Source: Branchipolynoe longqiensis
Lineage: Eukaryota > Annelida > Polychaeta > Phyllodocida > Polynoidae
DNA length: 64,000 nt
Reading direction: 5' to 3'
NCBI GenBank assembly: GCA_030323885.1
Contig: CM059194.1
Location: forward strand, 6,285,686 to 6,349,685
Part shown: positions 20,637 through 30,991 of the stretch, in pieces
How the letters are laid out: every line of letters begins with the position of its first letter
Numbering within the stretch: position 1 is the first letter of the stretch
Translations under genes and position numbers: made by a program
The notes under the pieces: generated by a model
Databases searched by the model: none
What the model was told of the DNA's origin: nothing
Seen by the model: only the letters and a program-made list of their open reading frames with translations

Positions 20637-20818
20637 TGTAGTGGTCTGCAGTGACCTCTCAGGCAAGTAACCACATAGACAGGCAGGCGTGGGGAGTGTG
20701 TTGATATCAGGGAGCCTAGGTGGGGTAATGGTTAGCACACTGGCCCGGAATGCAAAGAGAGGTGGGTTCGAGTCCCGCTCTGGGCGCAATATTTCCCATT
20801 TTCATCACCCCCCATGAC
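20637..20818 (+). mobile_element. SINE-C, 3' truncated
   Basis: Leader CTCAGGCAAGTAACCACATA, A box TGGGGTAATGGTTAGCAC, B box GGTTCGAGTCC, ending at CATCACCCCCCATGACAC. The tail region is absent and (ATATAC)n follows. Confidence 0.9.
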
Positions 20819-21114
20819 ACATATATACATATATACATATATACATGTGCGTAGATAATCCGTTTTTTTCATGCCGGCTACACTTAGTCAGGGTCACCAT
20901 CTCTTGCTGACTACAACTCATTCTTGTGTCACTGAGGTATTCACTCCGTGACCCTATTAGCTCCAGATCCTCACATTCCTCGGCTGTCATGAAATGTATG
21001 AACACAAATCGGAGAGGTGGGGACCCACGATTCAAGTCTTTACTTTCTGGTGTGTTGACATACATGTACGTACTTATGTGTGTATGAATGTGTGTGGGTG
21101 TATAGTTGTGTGTA

Positions 21115-21243
21115 ACTTGAACCCACAGAGCTGCCATTCCGAGGCAAGCGTTATAGCAATTATGCTATCGAGGCTCCCTGATGCAATCAGTCCTTCCACA
21201 TCTACCTGTGTATGGGGCATTTCACCTGGAAATCTCACTAAAT
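21115..21243 (-). mobile_element. SINE-C head, diverged
   Basis: ACTTGAACCCACAGAGCTGC (B box) and CTATCGAGGCTCCCTGATGC (A box and leader) in minus order. Confidence 0.6.
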
Positions 21244-21251
21244 AGATATGC

Positions 21252-21352
21252 TCGTATGTATGTATGTATGTATGTATGTATGTATGTATGTATGTATGTA
21301 TGTATGTATGTATGTATGTATGTATGTATGTATGTATGTATGTATGTATGTA
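21252..21352. repeat. (ATGT)n microsatellite
   Basis: About 25 uninterrupted ATGT units. Confidence 0.97.
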
Positions 21353-21372
21353 CGTAAAACCAACATCAATCA

Positions 21373-21552
21373 CAATATGTAAGTCTTGGAATGATTAAAA
21401 TTGTTATTTTGGCTGACTTCTGACTAGCTGCTGATGACAATATCAGACTTCATATAAATATTTGGTAAATAGCCGTGTTGTCACATGGCTGGAAGACCAG
21501 TGCCACGGCGCTTACAAAAGACTTCATTCAATGAATCAATTATATTTACAAC
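21373..21552 (+). mobile_element. LINE 3'-UTR-like repeat
   Basis: ATATGTAAGTCTTGGAATGA, GGAAGACCAGTGCCACGGCG and AATTATATTTACAAC match 18278-18432. Confidence 0.55.
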
Positions 21553-21744
21553 ATTTTGATCACAAGGAAGTTTTTGGTTCAGCATCTGCAACCTTCTTAC
21601 GGCCAAGATGGTTGCCCGGAGGTCGGTGATCGATCAGTGATCGATCGGTCGGCAGGCGATTAGTCGAGGACCGATCGTCGACCATTGTTTTCCCGCCTTT
21701 TTGTTGTTGCTTTGGTTGCAAGGAGGTCACTGGCTTTTTGTCGC

Positions 21745-22155
21745 AAAGTCGTGGCAAGTCATAGTGTGACTGAGGCCTGAGCTAGTGGTGGCAAGTTGTA
21801 GTGTGACTGAGGCCTAAGCTAGTGGTGGCAAGTTGTAGTGTGACTGAGGCCTGAGCTAGTGGTGGCAAGTCGTAGTGTGACTGAGGCCTAAGCTAGTGGT
21901 GGCAAGTCATAGTGTGACTGAGGCCTAAGCTAGTGGTGGCAATTCGTAGTGTGACTGAGGCCTAAGCTAGTGGTGGCAAGTCGTAGTGTGACTGAGGCCT
22001 AAGCTAGTGGTGGCAAGTCGTAGTGTGACTGAGGCCTAAGCTAGTCATGCCAAGTCATAGTGTGACTGAGGCCTAAGCTGGTGGTGGTAAGTCATAGTGT
22101 GACTGAGGCCTAAGCTAGTGGTGGCAAGTCGTAGTGTGACTGAGGCCTAAGCTGG
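21745..22155. repeat. 37-bp tandem array with a TIR-like motif
   Basis: Eleven copies of a 37-bp unit containing GTAGTGTGACTGAGGCCTAA and GCTAGTGGTGGCAAGTC. The preceding 21600-21745 has inverted GATCGATC-type motifs. The unit resembles the subterminal GTGTGACTG signature of the TIR elements at 57.5-58.1 kb. Confidence 0.85.
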
Positions 22156-22394
22156 ATATGTAGGATCAAATCTCGGTTAGAATTATGGCTTCGAGAATGT
22201 GTTGGTTTCGTTGGATTAAAAGTTTAAAGTTTAAGGTGGAGATTAGTGTGGCGGTGCGCCACAGTGGCCGCTAGGGTAGCATTAACCTGACATGATTGAA
22301 CTACAAGAAAGAATAATGTGATAATGTGCAAAGGAATCATAGTTCATGCATACATTACATCCGATGAAAGCATAACATTTTCTACAATAAATAT
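22156..22394. other. Unassigned sequence
   Basis: Contains GTGCGCCACAGTGGCCGC but no recognised gene or repeat. Confidence 0.3.
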
Positions 22395-22520
22395 ATATGA
22401 AATTACCACGGACCGGTGGTGGCGCCACCGGTCATGATCATGAAGTGGAAGAGGCAGACTACAGAATAATCGGTACAATAATATATGCTGTATAAGCCAT
22501 TATACAAGTATAATAAGGCA
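22395..22520. mobile_element. GGCGCC-palindrome family fragment
   Basis: CGGACCGGTGGTGGCGCCAC is part of a long imperfect palindrome around GGTGGCGCCACC, followed by GCTGTATAAGCCATTATACA. A related end, AATTATGCGAGTATAAAGGC, occurs at 22729-22748. Confidence 0.5.
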
Positions 22521-22619
22521 GGAAGCTTCCATCTGCTCCTCAGCCCTAACCCCTCCTTCAGTCATCGCCTGGATGAACCTATCCATTCACCTACACTTCC
22601 ATCTACACTCACATCTGTT

Positions 22620-22675
22620 GGGGGGGGGGGGGCGCCACCGTCTGTGCATGCACCCCCCCCCCCCCCCCCCCCCAC
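22620..22675. repeat. Paired poly-G and poly-C runs
   Basis: A 12-G run and an approximately 22-C run flank GCGCCACCGTCTGTGCATGC, able to form a stem. Confidence 0.8.
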
Positions 22676-22791
22676 ACACCTACAACCTACACTCACTTTA
22701 CGGCTGAAATTTGTATATGATGTAAAAGAATTATGCGAGTATAAAGGCACATAAGGAATGTTCTTATCATATTAACTACTGCTGAAGTCAA

Positions 22792-23125
22792 GTTTGTTTT
22801 ATTTAACGATGTCTCTAGAGCACATTGATTTTTACCATCGGCTATTGGACGTCAAACATATGGTCATTCTGACATATTTCTTTGGAGGAAACCCACTACT
22901 GTCACATAGGCTACTCTTTCCGATAAGCAGCAAAGGGTCTTTTATACGCACTTTCCCACAGACTGAATAACACATACCACAGCCTTTGATGAACAAGTTA
23001 TGGACCACTGGTTGGAACAGAAAATAGCCCAAACTGCAAATGGATCCACTGAGAAGGATCAATCTGATGACTGACAGCTTCGCAAATGGACACTCTACCA
23101 CCTGAGCTACGTCCTTCTCCCATTA
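22792..23125 (-). mobile_element. V-SINE-like element, near full length
   Basis: On the minus strand: tRNA-like head GACGTAGCTCAGGTGGTAGA, then GCAGTTTGGGCTATTTTCTG, the conserved block GAGTAGCCTATGTGACAG and ATATGTCAGAATGACCATAT, ending TTGACGTCCAATAGCCGATG and TTAAATAAAACAAAC. The 3' half matches my memory of molluscan RUDI/V-SINE consensus; this was not checked against a database. Confidence 0.8.
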
Positions 23126-23156
23126 ACCACGGCTGTGCTGCGTCCCTACCCCTTAG

Positions 23157-23266
23157 GACCAGTGGCGCCACCACAGGCCCAAACCTTGACCAGTGGCGCC
23201 ACCACGGGCCCAAACCTTGACCAGTGGCGCCACCACGGGCCCAAACCTTGACCAGTGGCGCGAAAC
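23157..23266. repeat. 31-bp tandem repeat
   Basis: Three full copies and one partial copy of a unit containing CCAGTGGCGCCACCACGGGC and CCAAACCTTGA. Each copy holds the GTGGCGCCAC palindrome. Confidence 0.85.
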
Positions 23267-23687
23267 ACTGTCACTCGCGCACTGGAATTGTTTGCATTAT
23301 TATCTAAATAACCCTTAGATAATGATAACAACATAATTGCTCTGAGGTATCTTTATATAATAAATTTGGCTTGTAGCCTGGCAATAGTGGCAGCAAAGGT
23401 GCCAGACACCCCAATCTATCATCCAATACAAAATACTGAGAAAACAACTTCTCCGCTACTTATGTGATGTATCATTTATTATGTGAATATAAATAAAGAA
23501 TAGTCCCTAATATTGTTTGGTTCTCCTGATCGGGAACCTCTCGCTTCCCAACACCCCTTATTCTCTGCAGGCCTCCCTGTAACCGGGCACTCTCTGCTTC
23601 CCGCCACCCGGGAACCGACTCCAACAGTCTCCCAGCTCACCCTACTTAATATCATTTAATATAATTCATTATGTGATGAATTATGCA
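23267..23687. other. Unassigned sequence
   Basis: AT-rich with a GC-richer part at 23520-23640. No gene was recognised. Confidence 0.3.
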
Positions 23688-23897
23688 TTATGCGAGTATA
23701 AAGGCACAAAGGGAATTATTTCCTTATTATTATTATTATTATTACACTATACTGCCGCCTTTATGTGTCATGACTGGTGGCGCCACCTCTGACGTTCGCT
23801 GGTATCTGTATACTCGGATAACATCACTCGGGTCGGATATTATAATAATGATAATAATAACAAATAATTCCCTTCCACTCCTTTTTACTCGCATAAT
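23688..23897. mobile_element. GGCGCC-palindrome MITE, complete
   Basis: Terminal inverted repeats ATTATGCGAGTATAAAGG (left) and TTTTTACTCGCATAAT (right), subterminal GGGAATT/AATTCCC, ATT-rich arms, and a central GACTGGTGGCGCCACC. It is 210 bp and non-coding. Related pieces lie at 22395, 34960, 55790 and 58225. Confidence 0.7.
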
Positions 23898-24006
23898 GGG
23901 TTATACATCACAAATCCTATTTCTATAAGTAATAATGTCGACTGCCTGGATATAGGTCAGAGGGGCTGGGGTTGTATGTGTGTATGGAGCGGGGTGAGGG
24001 GGGCGT

Positions 24007-24022
24007 GAGGGGGGGGGGGGGT
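24007..24022. repeat. Poly-G run
   Basis: Homopolymer tract within a G-rich patch at 23990-24030. Confidence 0.8.
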
Positions 24023-24204
24023 TGAGGAGGAATTACCATCCAGCCAAGTAACCGCGGAATGCCAGGCATGTTGTAGGGACGAGCGTCTGACGAGAAGAGG
24101 GGGATGCAACTAGCTGGTCACGTGACACCGCTGACGCCCGCTCGCCACACTCCAGATACCACCATGTTTGTGTGTGTGTGTGTGTTTGTTTGTGTTTGTG
24201 TTGG

Positions 24205-24607
24205 GGGGTGATGACACAGGAGAGACACACGGAGAGACACACGGAGAGACACGGAGAGACACACGGAGAGACACATGGAGAGACATACGGAGAGACACAT
24301 GGAGACACACGGAGACACACGTAGAGACACATGGAGAGACACACATAGAGACACATGGAGACACATGGATAGACACACGGAGAGACACACAGAGACACAT
24401 GGAGAGACACATGGAGAGACACACAGAGAGACAAACGGAGACACACGGAGAGACACACGGAGAGACACATGGAGAGACACACGGAGAGACACGCGGAGAG
24501 ACACATGGAGAGACACATGGAGAGACACATGGAGAGACACACGGAGAGACACACGGAGACACACGGAGAGACACACAGAGAGATACACGGAGAGACACAG
24601 GGAGAAC
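24205..24607. repeat. GGAGAGACACAC simple array
   Basis: About 33 units of 12 bp with A/C and T/C variants (CATGGAGAGACA, CACGGAGAGACA). Because 12 is a multiple of 3, several frames on both strands are open; none looks protein-like. Confidence 0.92.
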
Positions 24608-24715
24608 GCCCGGGCAAGCTGACTTCATTTGACAGTTGTGGGTCAGCGTTTGGATGTCATTCAAATTTTAAACAAAATATTTTTGTTAATTGTTGCAGGA
24701 AAAACATTTTCAATA

Positions 24716-26011
24716 GACTACATCACCATTCCAGCGGCGTGGTGCATTGTGGGATGCGTGGAAGAAAAACAAACCAGCAAGAAGCACATGGCACATGCTA
24801 ATAGTAATACACTCGGTGCAGCTATGAAATGTGCTAGTTTCAGTTCATCTCAGCTCTTGTTTGAAACATAGACCACCAACTAAAATATATATATATAATA
24901 AATAAGATATTAATCTTTTATCCAGCATTGCATTTACATCAATATAATCAGCACATCTTATGTCATATGCATTTAGACTTAGACAAGTCTAGGCACTCAG
25001 ACTAGTTGTCAAATAGTCTGATAAAACGCATTGGTGGGGGAATGCAAATGGTCTATTATGGTAAAAGGTATATATGGCCAGGTGCATAATTGTATTTATG
25101 TAGTTGCTGGTGATACTTTACTCATGGTCAATAGTCAGTGTGTTAGTCAGATAGTGTGAAGGAGGCACTAGGAGATAGTGTGTAAGGGGCACTTGGAGCT
25201 CTACTCACTACCCTTCCCCCCTCTGTTAGTCACGGATCACCACACACTCAGCTCAGGGCAGGTGGTGGCCAGCAGCCACGCCACATGGTGGTGGTGGGCA
25301 GTGCACTGTAGTCATGTGAACCCAAGAATGCTTGATGTTCATTGGTGGAGCTTGAAATGTTTGATTCTCATTGGAGAATAAGGTCAGGTGGTTTGCCATA
25401 CCAGATCCATGTACCACTATAAATAATAAAGCTGAGGGCTTGGCTCTCTCTCCACTTTCACTCTTTATACTCTTCCTTTCTCTTCTTGCCTGTATTGATT
25501 TCATTATAGCCTGCCTCCACAAACACAGATTCCAGCCGTCGACTTTACATAGTTTTAGAGCCATAGCCAGAGTCAGTTTTACTTATTTTATTCATGTTTT
25601 TATTTATATCCTATGGTTAATGACATTTGTAGAAATAGAAAATGAGTAGGGTTAATCAGATATTGGTTATATATTTCTTTGAAATAAGTTTTTATTGACA
25701 CATTTGCCATTTTAATATTTAGAACAAGAATTACTTATGTCTAGTCAATGGCGATGTAAACATCTGACTGAAATTGTAAGTTTCTTAGCTCAAAATGATT
25801 AATTATGGAGAGTTGTGTCTTAAACTTATTCATTATATTATTATATTGCATCCATCCATGTTTGTGCCAAATTGTTATGTATTTGTTTTATTAATTTTGA
25901 ATAAAATCGAACTTTTGCCCTACACGTATCGGCAAACTCTATGGCCGTAAGCCTTTGGTTTACTGCCGGCGCCGTTTTCAGCGCATGCGCAGTCGGACCG
26001 GTGATCTCGTC
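24716..26011 (+). mobile_element. TA-flanked MITE carrying a solo LTR
   Basis: Ends GACTACATCACCATTCC and the inverse of GGACCGGTGATCTCGTC, with TA at 24714-24715 and 26012-26013. It is collinear, in inverted orientation, with the 587-bp copy at 59504-60090: shared blocks are GTGCTAGTTTCAGTTCATCT, CATTGCATTTACATCAATAT and GGCAAACTCTATGGCC. The extra 547 bp are the solo LTR at 25007 plus its 4-bp duplication. Apparent open frames are non-coding. TIRs with a TA target suggest Tc1/mariner ancestry. Confidence 0.8.
25007..25549 (+). mobile_element. Solo LTR (543 bp)
   Basis: Begins TGTCAAATAGTC and ends GACTTTACA (TG...CA), flanked by TAGT at 25003-25006 and 25550-25553. The empty homologous site in the MITE at 59.8 kb reads CAGACTAGTGTTAGAGCC on its minus strand, confirming insertion. 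A TATA-like ACTATAAATAATAAAGC near 25415 and a pyrimidine-rich downstream block suggest a U3-R junction. Related to 6986-7377. Gypsy- or Bel-type cannot be decided from the LTR alone. Confidence 0.85.
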
Positions 26012-26045
26012 TATTGGTCTACAGCCTGACTGATTGCGTCAGAGG

Positions 26046-29000
26046 ACAATATGTGTGTGGGTGTGTGTGTCGGGGCTGATGCTTATGTGTGAATGTGTGG
26101 TGGATCTGTAGGTGTAGGTGTCAGTGTGTTTGTCAGTGAGTGAGTGAGTGAATGAGTGTGAGTGAGTATGCGTGTGCCAGTGTGTGAGTGAGCGAGTGAG
26201 TGCATGAGTGAGTAGGTGAGTGAGTTAGTGAGTGAATTAGTAAGTAAGTGAGTTAATGTGTGCATTTGAGGATGTGTGTATCAAGGCTGATGTTTGGGTG
26301 CAAAGTAAGTGTGTGAATGCGGGAGTGTGTGAGTGAATAAGTGAGTGTGTGAGTGAATAAGTGAGCGTGTGAGTGAGTGAGTTAGTGAGTGTGTTAATGT
26401 GTGAATGAGTGCATGAGTGAGTGCGTGAGTGAGCGTGTGAGGGAGTTAGTAAATGAGTGAGTTAATGTGTGAATGAGGGTGAGTGAGCGGGCGAGTGAGT
26501 TAGTGAGTGAGTGAGTTAGTGAGTGAGTGTGTTAATGTGTCAATGAGTGCGTGAGTGAGTGCATGAGTGAGTGTGTGAGGGAGTTAGTAAATGAGTGAGT
26601 TAATGTGTGAATGAGGGTGTGAGTGAGCGGGTGAGTGAGTTAGTGAGTGAGTGAGTTAGTGAGTGAGTGTGTTAATGTGTCAATGAGTGCGTGAGTGAGT
26701 GCATGAGTGAGCGTGTGAGGGAGTTAGTAAATGAGTGAGTTAATGTGTGAATGAGGGTGAGTGAGCGGGTGAGTGAGTTAGTGAGTGAGTGAGTGAGTTA
26801 GTGAGTGAGTGTGTTAATGTGTCAATGAGTGCGTGAGTGAGTGCGTGAGTGAGCGTGTGAGGGAGTTAGTAAATGAGTGAGTTAATGTGTGAATGAGGGT
26901 GTGAGTGAGTGTGTGAGTGAGCATGTGAGTGAGTTAGTGAGTGAGTGTGTTAATGTGTGAATGAGTGCGTGAGTGAGTGTGTGAGTGAGTTAGTGAGTGA
27001 GTGTATTAATGTGTGAATGAGTGTGTGAGTGAGTGTGTGAGGGTGTGAGTGAGTTAGTAAGTGAGTGAGTTGATGTGTGAGTGAGCATGTGAGTGAGTTA
27101 GTGAGTGAGTGTGTTAATGTGTGAATGAGTGCGTGAGTGAGCATGTGAGTGAGTTAGTGAGTGAGTGTGTTAATGTGTGAATGAGTGTGTGAGTGAGTGT
27201 GTGAGTGAGTTAATGTGTGAATGAGTGTGTGAGTGAGCATGTGAGTGAGTTAGTGAGTGAGTGTGTTAATGTGTGAATGAGTGTGTGAGTGAGTGTGTGA
27301 GTGAGTTAGTGAGTGAGTGTGTTAATGTGTGAATGAGTGTGTGAGTGAGTGTGTGAGTGAGGGTGTGAGTGAGTTAGTAAGTGAGTGAGTTGATGTGTGA
27401 ATGAGTGTGTGAGTGAGTGAGTGAATGAGTGTGTGAGTGAGTGTGTGAGTGAGCGTGTGAGTGAGTGTGTGAGTGAGTTAATGTGTGAATGAGTGTGAGT
27501 GAGTGTGTGAGTGAGCGTGTGAGTGAGTGTGTGAGTGTGTGAGTGAGTGTGTGAGTGAGTGTGTGAGTGAGCGTGTGAGTGAGTGTGTGAGTGAGTGAGT
27601 TAATGTGTGAATGAGTGCGTCAGTGAGTGTGTGAGTGAGTTATTGAGTGAGTGTGTCAATGTGTGAATGAGTGCGTCAATGAGTGTGTGAGTGAGCGGGT
27701 GAGTGAGTTAGTAAGTGAGTGAGTTGATGTGTGGATGAGTGTGTGAGTGAGTGTGTGAGTGAGTGTGTGACTGAGTGTGTGAGTGAGTGTGTGAGTGAGT
27801 GAGTTAGTAAGTGAGTGAGTTGATGTGTGGATGAGTGTGTGAATGAGTGTGTGAATGAGCGTGTGAGTGAGTGAGTTAGTAAGTGAGTCAGTTAATGTGT
27901 GAATGAGCGTGTGAGTGAGTGTGTGAGTGAGTGAGTGAGTGAGTTAGTAAGTGAGTTAGTTAATGTGTGAATGAGTGTGTGAGTGAGTGTGTGAGTCAGT
28001 TAGTGAGTGAGTGAGTTAGTGAGTGTGTTAATGTGTGAATGAGTGCGTGAGTGAGTGTGTGAGTGAGTGAGTAAGTGAGTGAGTTAATGTGTGGATGAGT
28101 GTGTGAGTGCATCAGTGAGTGAGTTAGTAAGTGAGTGAGTTGATGTGTGGATGAGTGTGTGAGTGAGTGTGTGAGTGAGTTAGTAAGTGAGCGAGTTGAT
28201 GTGTGGAGGAGTGTGTGAGTGAGCGGGTGAGTGAGTGTGTGAGTGAGTGAGTTAGTAAGTGAGTGAGTTAATGTGTGAGTAAGTGTGTGAGTGAGTGAGT
28301 GAGTTAGTAAGTGAGTGAGTTAATGTGTGAGTGAGTGTGTGAGTGAGTGAGTTAGTAAGTGAGTGAGTTGATGTGTGGATGAGTGTGTGAATGAGCGTGT
28401 GAGTGAGTGTGTGAGTGAGTGAGTGAGTTAGTAAGTGAGTGAGTTGATGTGTGGATGAGTGTGTGAATGAGTGTGTGAGTGAGCGTGTGAGTGAGTTAGT
28501 GATTGAGTTAGTGAGTGAGTTAATGTGTGAATGAGTGCGTGAGTGAGTTAGTAAGTGAGTTAATGTGTGAATGAGCATGTGAGTGAGTGTGTGAGTGAGT
28601 GAGTCAGTTAGTAAGTGAGTCAGTTAATGTGTGAATGAGTGTGTGAGTGAGTGTGTGAGTGAGCGTGTGAGTGAGTTAGTGATTGAGTTAGTGAGTGAGT
28701 TAATGTGTGAATGAGTGCGTGAATGAGTGCGTGAGTGAGTTAGTAAGTGAGTGAGTTGATGTGTGGATGAGTGTGTGAATGAGCGTGTGAGTGAGTGTGT
28801 GAGTGAGTGAGTTAGTAAGTGAGTGTGTTAATGTGTGAATGAGTGTGTGAGTGAGTGTGTGAGTGAGTTAGTAAGTGAGCAAGTTAATGTGTGAATGAGT
28901 GCGTGAATGAGTGTGTGAGTGAGTGAGTGAGTTAGTAAGTGAGTTAATGTGTGAATGAGTGCGTGAGTGAGTGTGTGAGTGAGTGGGTGAGTGAGTTAGT

Positions 29001-29800
29001 AAGTGAGTTAATGTGTGAATGAGTGTGTGAGTGAGTGTGTGAGTGAGTTAGTAAATGAGTGAGTTAATGTGTGAATAAATGCGTGAGTGAGTGTGTGAGT
29101 GAGCGTGTGAGTGAGTTAGTAAATGAGTGTGTTAATGTGTGAATAAATGCGTGAGTGAGCATGTGAGTGAGCTTGTGAGTGAGTTAGTGAGTGAGTGAAT
29201 GAGTGTGTGAGTGAGTGTGTGAGTGAGCGTGTGAGTGAGTTAGTGAGTGAGTTAATGTGTGAATGAGTGTGTGAGTGAGTGTGTGAGTGAGCGTGTGAGT
29301 GAGTGTGTGAGTGAGTGTGTGAGTGAGTTCGGGAGTGAGTGAGTTAATGTGTGAATGAGTGTGTGAGTGAGTGTGTGAGTGAGTGAGTTAGTTAGTAAGT
29401 GAGTGAGTTAATGTGTGAATGAGTGCATGAGTGAGTGTTTGAGTGAGTTAGTAAATGAGTGAGTTAATGTGTGAATGAGTGCATGAGTGAGTGTGTGAGT
29501 GAGCGTGTGAGTGAGTTAGTGAGTGAGTGTGTTAATGTGTGAATGTGTGTGTGAGTGAGTGTGTGAGTGAGCGTGTGAGTGAGTTAGTGAGTGAGTGTGT
29601 TAATGTGTGAATGTGTGTGTGAGTGAGTGTGTGAGTGAGCGTGTGAATGAGTGAATGAACGGGTGAGTGAATGGGTGAATGAATGAGTGAGTGAATGCAC
29701 GAGTGAGTGAATGAATGAATGAGTGAATGAATGAGGGAGAGTGAGCGAATGAATGAGTGAGTGAATGAGTGAGTGAATGAGTGAGTGAGTGGGAAAATGA
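26046..29800. repeat. 3.7-kb GAGT/GTGT tetranucleotide array with higher-order structure
   Basis: An almost continuous run of GAGT and GTGT units with diagnostic variants GTTAATGTGTGAATGAGTGC and GTTAGTAAGTGAGTGAGTTG recurring every 60-140 bp. These imply expansion of longer composite units. Minus-strand frames of Thr/His/Ser/Leu are compositional. Confidence 0.95.
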
Positions 29801-29805
29801 CTATT

Positions 29806-30962
29806 TGATTTGTTTGCTAGGATTTTACATCATAGCAACATCTAAGGTCATATCAGGGTGGGCATCAACTTTTGACAGTGCACACTCATAGTGACTTTAT
29901 AGTGCTGCCCCAATGGGAGACCAGGCCACAAGCACCATGACCTGATATCCCACTCAGTCACATTATCCTGATACTGCGCTAATCAGTCTTTGCCTTATCC
30001 TATTAATGCCAAACGCCAGGCTAGGAAGTGACAAGTATCAATTTTGTAAGTCATTGTGTAAAAATATACAGATTTTCGGTTAAGAATTATATATTGGCAG
30101 AGAGCATTATTAGTCTTGGACGACGGAGTGGGAACAAGGTTATGTAAACTAAAAGCAATAGAATCCCACTCCCATTGTACATGATAATGAATGATGTGAA
30201 ATATATGTTATATATGCTGCTTAGAGTTAATGAAGAGATGTTCCTATAAAAGAGACAGTACATGATTCTTGAAATGTTTCTCTATGTGTTCATAAAGAAT
30301 GCAATTGGAGAAAAAGGACATTTTGAATATATATATATATATATATCTGTAACTGTATACAACTACCTGTTCACCCAAGACCATGGGGAAGGCCCACCTT
30401 CAGCCTCATTTGCATATGCACTCAGGGCACCACCTGCAGCTGAATTGAGTGACAGCCACCTCCACTGGGGGGTTGGCTCCCACCCCAGCTGTGGGGCCAC
30501 TTGATTGGCTGACTGTGGGACTGCCCAGTCACCTGCGCTGCCTTGACCTTCTGACCACACTAGCCTGATACTGAGATTTAACTAATTATTCAGGACACTG
30601 CTTCAGTCTCATTGGAGAGTGACCACTCTACTCCTGGCTCTTGAGTGAGACACACCTACTCTAGAGCAGGACCCCAGACACTCTGTCTGATGCTATCCAA
30701 ATTCACATATTCCAAATTGAGTTGAGTGCAACACCCAAGGGACCCCAGTTCCAAGGGCGGTAGGCACTGCTTCCTATATAGAAGTAAGGTAATGAGACAT
30801 AGTGTGGACAGCAGGTAAGGAGTGAAGGTGATAGGTCACATGTAGGGGGATGGACAGGAGTTGATGCCAATAAAGCACAACTTATTATAATTGGTTTGAC
30901 TGGGCTGGGATTCCTCACCTTCCGCATGCGAAGCCTGCGCTCTACCGATTCGGCTAATCCGG
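29806..30962 (-). mobile_element. SINE-A split by an LTR-like insertion
   Basis: Tail and body lie at 29806-30056 (TTTTACATCATAGCAACATC through TTTTGTAAGTCATTG). The tRNA head resumes at 30890-30962 (ATTGGTTTGACTGGGCTGGG, GCCTGCGCTCTACCGATTCG). The join across the insert restores TCATTGGTTTGACT. Confidence 0.85.
30057..30889 (+). mobile_element. LTR-like element, 833 bp
   Basis: Starts TGTAAAAATATACAGATTTT and ends CACAACTTATTATA, flanked by ATTG at 30053-30056 and 30890-30893. A second copy lies at 60770-61590. It has CACCACCTGCAGCTG, a CCAAT-like inverted GATTGGCTG and AATAAAGCACAAC just before its end, as in an LTR with a terminal poly(A) signal. The right terminus is TA rather than the usual CA. 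No internal coding region accompanies it. Confidence 0.65.
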
Positions 30963-30991
30963 TAATCCGGTGATCCGGTAATGAACCACCT

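Noticed and set aside
24033..24664. Overlapping Ser/Cys/Val-rich open frames of 156-194 codons
   Set aside because: They translate the 12-bp GGAGAGACACAC array in several frames; no independent coding sign.
24629..24871. 80-codon open frame with a similar frame at 59941-60168
   Set aside because: The shared peptide arises because both are copies of one TIR element; the similarity is at DNA level and extends outside the frame.
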